From positions 1 to 9,976 of the forward strand of contig JAJNBN010000178.1 in assembly GCA_021156225.1 (NCBI GenBank): a DNA stretch of 9,976 bases, in the 5' to 3' direction. Shown piece by piece: positions 5,068 through 9,976 of the stretch. Below the pieces are notes generated by a model that was not told where the DNA came from, made no database searches, and was given only the letters and a program-made list of their open reading frames with translations. Positions within the stretch are counted from its first letter, which is position 1. Each line of letters opens with the position of its first letter. Made by a program: the position numbers and the translations under genes. The DNA comes from Verrucomicrobiota bacterium (lineage in GTDB: Bacteria > Verrucomicrobiota > Verrucomicrobiia > Limisphaerales > JAEYXS01).

Positions 5068-7137
5068 CTAACCCGGAGAACGCAGTTTGGGTTCGCGTTC
5101 CCAGATGCGACCGTTTTTAGCCTGTTTGATGAATCGCGAAACGGATTTGGCATCCGCAAGCGCGATGACTCCTTCATCGGGTGCGAGTCCAGCGCGGTCC
5201 AAGAGAGGTTGCGCTTCGCCAGTGTGGCCAATGACTTTGAGATGACCGAAGGCGTCGCGGACCCAATCCACGGCGGCGGCTTGGGTGGCCAGTTCTTTCA
5301 CTGACTCCGCACCAGTCAGGATTACCACAGCATCGAAGAAAATCGAGGGTGCGCCGGAGAGGGAGAGATTGGGCGCAGTCAATTTGCCTGTGCTGTCAGT
5401 GGCTCCGCCAATCTTTGGTGCGATGATCGCGACGGCCGCTTTCTCGGCTTTGGCCGCGGTGCGGAGAGCTGTGAGCAGGGTGGCATCGAAACCGTCAGCG
5501 ATCAGTATACCCAGTTTGCGGCCTTTCAAAGTGGCGGGGGCTTTTTTGAGCAGGCTCAAGGCATGGGATGGTGGCAAGGTACGCGGTTTGATGAACGGCT
5601 GGATTTTGTCCGCTTGTCCTTCGAGTCCCAACGCTGTTTCGACGGCTTGCTGCAGGGCAGGATCGATATGTTCGAGGTGGCCGAGCATGCGGTGGCGGAT
5701 GGGAGGGAGTTCCACTTTAGCGAGTTCGAAGCCTAAAGCGCTAGCTAAGTGACGTTGCTCTGGTTCGGTAAGGGAACGATAGAACAGACGCGCCTGCGAG
5801 TAATGATCGGCGAAGGTCTCGGTGCGCAAGGTGGTCTTCTCGCCCATCATCTCTTCGATGAAAGGTTTGTACCCAAAGGAAGGGTTTTCGCGAGGAGAGG
5901 TTGGATCAATGGAGTTCGGCTCGTAGTTCGCGCGGCCTTTGGGGACTTGCATCTGGTGCATGCCATCCCGTTGCTGGTTGTGGAAGGGGCAACGCGGAGC
6001 ATTGACGGGGATTTGATGAAAGTTCGGTCCGCCCAAGCGACTGAGCTGGGTGTCCAGGTAGGAGAAGAGACGGCCTTGCAGCAAGGGATCGTGGCTGAAG
6101 CCGATGCCCGGGACAATGTTCGCTGGGCAATAGGCGACTTGCTCGGTTTCGGCGAAGAAGTTATCCACATTCCTGTTTAAGACCATCTTGCCGATCATAC
6201 GCAGGGGTATGATTTCTTCGGGGATAATTTTGGTAGGATCCAAGACATCGAAGTCGAGATTGTCGGCAGTCTTTTGATCGAAGACCTGCAGGCCGAGTTC
6301 CCATTCCGGGAAGTTGCCGGACTCGATGGCTTCCCAGAGGTCGCGACGGTGAAAGTCGGGGTCGGCACCATTGATCTTCACGGCTTCATCCCAGATGACG
6401 GAGGCGGAACCGATGGTGGGACGCCAATGGAACTTCACGAAATGGGATTGTCCCTTCGCATTGATCATGCGGAAGGTGTGCACGCCGAAGCCTTCCATCA
6501 TGCGGAGGGATCGGGGGATGGTGCGGTCGGACATGATCCAAGTGACCATGTGCATGCTCTCCGGAGTCAGCGAAATAAAATCCCAGAAGGTGTCATGTGC
6601 TGAGGCGGCTTGGGGAAAGCCGCGATCGGCTTCCATCTTCACGGCATGGACGAGATCGGGAAACTTCATCGCGTCCTGGATGAAGAAGACAGGGACGTTG
6701 TTTCCGACGAGATCGAAGTTGCCCTCTTGGGTGTAAAATTTGACGGCGAAACCCCGAACATCGCGCGGCATATCGCCCGAACCGGCACCACCGGCGACAG
6801 TCGAGAAACGGGTAAACACCTCGGTTTTGGTCTTCGGATTTTGCAGGAAGGCAGCCTTGGTGATGTCCGCGCAAGATTCGTAGCATTGAAAATAACCGTG
6901 AGCACCAGAGCCGCGAGCATGGACGATGCGCTCGGGAATGCGTTCGTGATCGAAATGGGTGATCTTCTCGCGCAGGATGAAGTCCTCCAGCAGGACAGGC
7001 CCACGAGTGCCGGCCTTGAGCGAGTTCTGGTTATCAGCAATGGGTATGCCCTGATTGGTGCGGAGAGTGTGGGCTGGACTGTCCGTGGTTTGATGAGTTT
7101 CGGCGGGACGATTCGTTTTCGGATTCGATTTTTTCAT
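5068..7137 (-). CDS. katE: Large-subunit catalase, KatE/HPII type
   Basis: A 689-residue heme catalase that splits hydrogen peroxide to water and oxygen, expected in the cytoplasm as a tetramer. The distal His73 lies in IVHARGSGAHG, the distal Asn146 in LVGNNVPVFF, and the proximal heme ligand Tyr360 in GRLFSYLDTQLSRLGGPNFH. The numbering is offset by a constant 55 from E. coli HPII (His128, Asn201, Tyr415), so the N-terminal arm is shorter. After the catalase core and helical domain (to about 500), a linker leads to a DJ-1/PfpI (flavodoxin-like) domain at about 540-675 (KLGILIADGFDATLL), which defines the large-subunit clade. Cys337 stands where HPII has His392, the residue cross-linked to Tyr415, so that cross-link is probably absent. 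Start ATG at 7137 gives MKKSNPKTNR; no strong ribosome site is seen. An inverted repeat lies 13-26 nt upstream and a terminator follows. Identity is very sure. Confidence 0.97.
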   Translation of the reverse strand: MKKSNPKTNRPAETHQTTDSPAHTLRTNQGIPIADNQNSLKAGTRGPVLLEDFILREKITHFDHERIPERIVHARGSGAHGYFQCYESCADITKAAFLQNPKTKTEVFTRFSTVAGGAGSGDMPRDVRGFAVKFYTQEGNFDLVGNNVPVFFIQDAMKFPDLVHAVKMEADRGFPQAASAHDTFWDFISLTPESMHMVTWIMSDRTIPRSLRMMEGFGVHTFRMINAKGQSHFVKFHWRPTIGSASVIWDEAVKINGADPDFHRRDLWEAIESGNFPEWELGLQVFDQKTADNLDFDVLDPTKIIPEEIIPLRMIGKMVLNRNVDNFFAETEQVAYCPANIVPGIGFSHDPLLQGRLFSYLDTQLSRLGGPNFHQIPVNAPRCPFHNQQRDGMHQMQVPKGRANYEPNSIDPTSPRENPSFGYKPFIEEMMGEKTTLRTETFADHYSQARLFYRSLTEPEQRHLASALGFELAKVELPPIRHRMLGHLEHIDPALQQAVETALGLEGQADKIQPFIKPRTLPPSHALSLLKKAPATLKGRKLGILIADGFDATLLTALRTAAKAEKAAVAIIAPKIGGATDSTGKLTAPNLSLSGAPSIFFDAVVILTGAESVKELATQAAAVDWVRDAFGHLKVIGHTGEAQPLLDRAGLAPDEGVIALADAKSVSRFIKQAKNGRIWEREPKLRSPG

Positions 7138-7149
7138 CGTATAAAAACA

Positions 7150-7163
7150 GTTCGAGAACGTTC
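7150..7163. promoter_or_regulatory. GTTC/GAAC inverted repeats upstream of catalase
   Basis: GTTCGAGAAC (7150-7159, arms GTTC/GAAC with a 2-nt spacer) overlaps GAACGTTC (7156-7163), an 8-bp palindrome, 13 nt upstream of the catalase start codon. The position suits an operator, but the spacing does not match a site I can name, and short palindromes arise by chance. Confidence 0.25.
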
Positions 7164-7214
7164 GGGTTTTCGACCGGATACAACGGGCGGATTCAGAGCC
7201 AATCCGTGGTTTGG

Positions 7215-7502
7215 TTAATAGGCCCTGACCTGAGGGCGGGCCATGGAGGTCAAACGTGCTTCTTCAATCTTTTGAAGATACGTGGGGAAGGGTGGTATGC
7301 GTCGCCATTCGTTACCCACATGCTCAAAGACGCGGGCGTGGATGGCAGACTTATCCTGACGACTGGCGACCTCGACATAATTCCAGGCAGCCATGCGGGT
7401 TTCAAAAGAAGTCATGGAACTGGAGGCTGGCCATCCCAAAACAACCACTGGTTTGTCTGCGATAAGGAGCCGTCCGTCCATGGATGCGGAATAATGGGAC
7501 AT
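7215..7502 (-). CDS. Hypothetical small protein upstream of catalase
   Basis: A 95-residue protein that I do not recognise. It begins MSHYSASMDGRLLIADKPVV and contains GWPASSSMTSFETRMAAWNY and a Trp/Pro-rich stretch EWRRIPPFPTYLQ near residues 69-81. No membrane helix, signal peptide or metal motif is visible. Two frames are open here: this one on the minus strand and one of 117 codons on the plus strand (7206-7559). The minus frame is preferred because its codon choice resembles the neighbouring genes and the predicted peptide has a more ordinary composition. An in-frame GTG at 7548-7550 could add 16 residues, but it would lie inside the dyad at 7536-7557, so the ATG at 7502 is chosen. It reads in the same direction as the catalase, 77 nt upstream of it, and may be co-transcribed with it. 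Confidence 0.5.
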   Translation of the reverse strand: MSHYSASMDGRLLIADKPVVVLGWPASSSMTSFETRMAAWNYVEVASRQDKSAIHARVFEHVGNEWRRIPPFPTYLQKIEEARLTSMARPQVRAY

Positions 7503-7535
7503 GGGTGTATCAAAGCGCAACGGGCTACGTTTGAG

Positions 7536-7557
7536 AATTGGGGTGAGCACCCCAATT
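7536..7557. promoter_or_regulatory. 22-nt dyad in the divergent control region
   Basis: AATTGGGGT (7536-7544) and ACCCCAATT (7549-7557) are perfect inverted 9-nt arms around GAGC. The dyad lies 34 nt before the start of the minus-strand small gene and about 100 nt before the desaturase start. No T run follows on either strand, so an operator for a dimeric regulator is likelier than a terminator. Confidence 0.5.
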
Positions 7558-7645
7558 AGGCGTGGACATCTACGAGTATCATGGGGAGGGCGTTGAAACT
7601 CCTCTGATAATACCTGCGCGAGCGTTGGCCAGCTGTGGTAAATTG

Positions 7646-7655
7646 AAAGGTGGTG
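7646..7655 (+). promoter_or_regulatory. Ribosome binding site of the desaturase
   Basis: AAAGGTGGTG lies 5 nt before the ATG at 7661 and supports this start. The frame is open further up to a GTG near 7562, which has no such site and would overlap the control region. Confidence 0.6.
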
Positions 7656-7660
7656 ATGTT

Positions 7661-8698
7661 ATGAAGCATGACGTCCATCCAAGTGCAGCCGAACAGCCGG
7701 ACGTGGCGGTATGGAAAGAGATCGTGGTCCAATACCAGAAGCCTTCGACGGCGCGGGCGCTTGGGCAAATAGCGAACACCTTGGTGCCATACGCGTTATT
7801 GTGGTATCTGGCTTATCTGGCGTTGGCAGTTTCATGGTGGCTCAGCATCGGGCTGGCCATGCTGGCGGGGGCGTTCCTCATCCGTATTTTCATCATTTTT
7901 CACGATTGCGGTCATGGATCGTTCTTTAAATCTCGCACCGCAAATGATGTGGTGGGTTTCATTGCGGGTGTACTGACCTTCACGCCCTATTATCATTGGC
8001 GATGGGAGCATTCCGTTCATCATGCGACCACCGGACATCTGGATAAACGGGGAACGGGCGATGTCTGGACCATGACGGTGCAGGAGTATCTGGAGTCATC
8101 CCGTTGGAAACGCTTCGCCTACCGGTTGGCGCGCAACCCTTTCATTCTTTTCGTGATTGCGCCGTTGTATCTGTTTGTGATCGAGCAACGTTTTCCTTCC
8201 AAGGGCGCGAGTAAGCGAGAGCGGATGTCCGTGCATTGGATGAATTTGGCAATCGTGGGCATGGCGGCCGTGTTAAGCGCCATCTTCGGATTGAAGGCCT
8301 ACCTGGTCCTGCAATTGACGATGATTGCCGTCGCCTCCATGTCAGGTGTATGGCTGTTCTACGTGCAGCATCAGTTTGAGGGAGCCTATTGGGAGAGAGG
8401 CGATAAATGGGACTATACGACCGCCGCACTGCAAGGCAGTTCATTCTACAAGCTGCCGCGGATCCTCCAGTGGTTTTCGGGTAATATCGGTTATCACCAC
8501 ATCCATCATTTGAGTTCGCGCATTCCTAATTACAATCTGGAGGCCTGTCACAATGCGCATCCATTGTTTCAGAAAGTTAAGCCGATCACGTTGGGATCAA
8601 GTTTGAAATCCTTCCGTTTCCGCCTGTGGGATGAACCGAACCGGAGATTGGTTGGCTTTCGGCATATCCGGGGCCTGAAGCGTAAAACTCAACGGTGA
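7661..8698 (+). CDS. Membrane fatty-acid (acyl-lipid) desaturase
   Basis: A 345-residue integral-membrane di-iron desaturase that introduces a cis double bond into acyl chains of membrane lipids using O2 and an electron donor such as ferredoxin. All three histidine boxes are present: HDCGH (81-85), HSVHH (117-121) and HHIHH (279-283). Hydrophobic spans lie near residues 40-58, 61-80, 98-108, 159-175, 195-212 and 215-235, with the boxes on the cytoplasmic side. The segment LDKRGTGDVWTMTVQEY (127-143) after box 2 and the ending LVGFRHIRGLKRK resemble the Bacillus Des / bacterial acyl-lipid desaturase branch more than stearoyl-CoA type enzymes; regiospecificity cannot be read from sequence. The ATG at 7661 is chosen for its ribosome site. 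The gene starts opposite the small minus-strand gene across a region with a dyad, and converges on the RES-like gene with a 26-nt gap. No electron-carrier gene is adjacent. Confidence 0.93.
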   Translation: MKHDVHPSAAEQPDVAVWKEIVVQYQKPSTARALGQIANTLVPYALLWYLAYLALAVSWWLSIGLAMLAGAFLIRIFIIFHDCGHGSFFKSRTANDVVGFIAGVLTFTPYYHWRWEHSVHHATTGHLDKRGTGDVWTMTVQEYLESSRWKRFAYRLARNPFILFVIAPLYLFVIEQRFPSKGASKRERMSVHWMNLAIVGMAAVLSAIFGLKAYLVLQLTMIAVASMSGVWLFYVQHQFEGAYWERGDKWDYTTAALQGSSFYKLPRILQWFSGNIGYHHIHHLSSRIPNYNLEACHNAHPLFQKVKPITLGSSLKSFRFRLWDEPNRRLVGFRHIRGLKRKTQR

Positions 8699-8724
8699 AT
8701 CCAATGGGTGGAGACGCTCGCGAA

Positions 8725-9270
8725 TCAGGCTGCCTCCAAGGTGTGTTTACAAATAAAAGTTAACGGATGTGCCGAGGGATCGAGAGCGAGCGTATAACCA
8801 GGGATGTCGAGGGCGAGACCGTAAGCACTGGGAGCTTTAATGGCTGTGACCACGTTGTAGTCTGGCGATGTGATCAACTGCCGGAGGCAGAGGTGGCTTT
8901 TGCGCCATTTTTCCACGGGTAAACCACCGTCTTCAAACAGGGCTTTTTGGATGTCTGGGGGGAAATTTGCAATATCGATGGCGGTGATCCCATCGGTCGT
9001 TTGCCAACGTTCACAGATGCAAGCGGGGATATCGTATTCACCCCCAACCATTTCAGCGAGACAGATGGGCAGACAATCCGCGAAATACTTGGTGGGAACG
9101 CCGTCCAGATTCCATCGTCCTGCTTGGGCCGAGGTATACGCGGGCAGCCATTCATCAGGGGAGACCGGAGTAACACTCCAAAGAGGAGTGCCCGCAGGAA
9201 TGTGGGCAAATAGCTCAGGCTTGCTTTCCAGAAACTGCCCTACTTTGAGCTCAAACTCTTCATTCTGCAT
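8725..9270 (-). CDS. RES-domain-like protein
   Basis: A 181-residue protein with likeness to the RES domain, a fold related to ADP-ribosyltransferases whose toxin members degrade NAD+. Supporting blocks, in order, are GTPLWSV (near 27-33), AGRWNLDGVPTKYFAD with a following CLAE, a mid-region W (EKWRKS), and APSAYGLALDIPGY where RES proteins carry their conserved Ser. The Arg usually found in the first block (LYR/LWR) is Ser here, so activity is doubtful or the family assignment is loose. RES toxins normally pair with an Xre/MbcA-type antitoxin gene; none is adjacent, the neighbours being a convergent desaturase and a divergent membrane protein. The ATG at 9270 is preferred because a weak GAG precedes it; another ATG at 9306 would add 12 residues. 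No signal peptide or membrane helix is visible. Confidence 0.5.
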   Translation of the reverse strand: MQNEEFELKVGQFLESKPELFAHIPAGTPLWSVTPVSPDEWLPAYTSAQAGRWNLDGVPTKYFADCLPICLAEMVGGEYDIPACICERWQTTDGITAIDIANFPPDIQKALFEDGGLPVEKWRKSHLCLRQLITSPDYNVVTAIKAPSAYGLALDIPGYTLALDPSAHPLTFICKHTLEAA

Positions 9271-9404
9271 AGTGCTCGATAAAAGACGGACCGGGAAATT
9301 CAGCATCAAGCGAGCGAATCGCCCGCCAGCGGTAAGATGCAGTGAGATCTATTCAGCAGGAAGAGTACCGACGTAAAGTGGCATGAGATGCGCTGAAAGT
9401 TCCC

Positions 9405-9976
9405 GTGAAAACTTTCCTCCGTAATAATGGTCTATCGATTGTTCTAACGGGCATCTTCCTGCTGTTGCTAGTCGGCCAGGCTTTGACGGGGTGGAAATCC
9501 CACAATGAGGAGCAGCGAGATCATGGGCGCGCGGAGATGACTTTTGACATCTACTTGCAGTCAGGTCATTTCTGGGAAGCTGTTTTTGAAAACTGGGAGA
9601 GCGAGTTCTTGCAGATGGGTGCCTATGTGCTGCTGACGGCATTTCTCTTTCAGAAAGGATCCGCAGAGTCGAATGATCCGGAGGAGAAAGGAAATACTCC
9701 GCCCAAGAGGACTAAGGATTCACCCCGGCCCGTAAAGGAAGGAGGCTGGAAACTGCGGCTGTATGAACACTCGTTATCGATAGCGCTATTGCTCCTATTC
9801 ATCGGTTCATTTGTCGGCCATTTACTGGGTGGAGCCCGACTCCATCAGCAGGAAAACATTGAGCATGGAAAGGCAGCGGGAACTATGTGGGATTACTTCA
9901 CCAGTTCGCAGTTTTGGTTTGAGTCTTTTCAAAACTGGCAGAGTGAGTTTTTGGCGGTCTTGACCTTGGTAGTGCT
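9405..9976 (+). CDS. DUF6766-like membrane protein (3' partial)
   Basis: 190 residues are visible before the window ends. The N-terminus VKTFLRNNGLSIVL and the blocks GHFWEAVFENWESEFLQM and FQNWQSEFLAV are those I associate with the DUF6766 family, small bacterial membrane proteins of unknown function. Membrane helices are likely near residues 11-28, 70-84 and 123-142, with a fourth beginning at 182. The protein is an internal duplication: residues 11-83 and 122-190 each have helix, G....GW/GGA, H..E...HG, FW.....NW.SEFL, helix. A charged linker (about 86-118, rich in Glu, Lys and Pro) joins the halves. GTG at 9405 is chosen because an in-frame stop lies at 9384-9386 and the family begins M/V-K-x-FLRNN. 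The gene starts 134 nt from the divergent RES-like gene, so the two may share a control region. Confidence 0.75.
   Translation, partial: MKTFLRNNGLSIVLTGIFLLLLVGQALTGWKSHNEEQRDHGRAEMTFDIYLQSGHFWEAVFENWESEFLQMGAYVLLTAFLFQKGSAESNDPEEKGNTPPKRTKDSPRPVKEGGWKLRLYEHSLSIALLLLFIGSFVGHLLGGARLHQQENIEHGKAAGTMWDYFTSSQFWFESFQNWQSEFLAVLTLVV

Noticed and set aside
7150..7163. LexA (SOS) box upstream of catalase
   Set aside because: The GTTC/GAAC arms are spaced by 2 nt rather than the spacing of known LexA boxes, so no SOS assignment is made.
5285..7218. Several long plus-strand frames (5285-5752, 5749-6180, 6274-6603, 6610-7218) opposite the catalase
   Set aside because: They are antisense shadows of an unmistakable 689-codon catalase gene and carry no recognisable domains.
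7206..7559. 117-codon plus-strand frame with Cys/His-rich end
   Set aside because: Overlaps the more gene-like minus-strand frame; codon use and composition are less natural. Kept only as an alternative.

Overview
The window is a stretch of bacterial chromosome of moderate GC with densely packed, mixed-strand genes. No gene fixes the phylum. The mix (YtrB-like ABC exporter, large-subunit catalase, small Sel1-repeat protein, acyl-lipid desaturase, DUF6766-type membrane protein, solitary GIY-YIG gene beside a tRNA) looks most like Verrucomicrobiota or a neighbouring PVC/soil lineage. That is an impression, not a proof.

Left part (1-3067, all +): an operon of an ABC ATPase (5' end outside the window), a large multi-spanning permease starting 1 nt after the ATPase stop, and an overlapping alpha/beta-hydrolase gene. 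The hydrolase keeps its nucleophile Ser but stops just before the segment where the family carries its catalytic His. Then come tRNA-Thr(CGT) on the minus strand, about 430 nt without a convincing gene, and a small Sel1-repeat protein.

Centre (3985-5043): the most unusual region. A promoter-like site drives an initiator tRNA-Met with an attached hairpin terminator. The 3' part of this tRNA plus terminator recurs downstream. Copy 2 (73 nt, one mismatch) lies directly after a small GIY-YIG nuclease gene, and a decayed copy 3 (35/41 matching bases) lies after an unrecognised small gene. The GIY-YIG reading frame ends inside a copied piece of the tRNA anticodon arm, whose CATAA supplies the stop codon. 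The layout reads like successive insertions into an initiator tRNA gene, each rebuilding the tRNA and pushing the old 3' end downstream.

Right part (5016-9976): a large-subunit catalase (KatE/HPII type, minus) with its own terminator; a small unrecognised minus-strand gene upstream of it; a divergent control region with a 22-nt dyad; a membrane fatty-acid desaturase (+); a RES-domain-like protein (minus, convergent); and the start of a DUF6766-type membrane protein (+) built from two similar halves, running off the window. The catalase (peroxide removal) and desaturase (membrane fluidity) could belong to a general stress or stationary-phase response, but no shared regulatory site was demonstrated.
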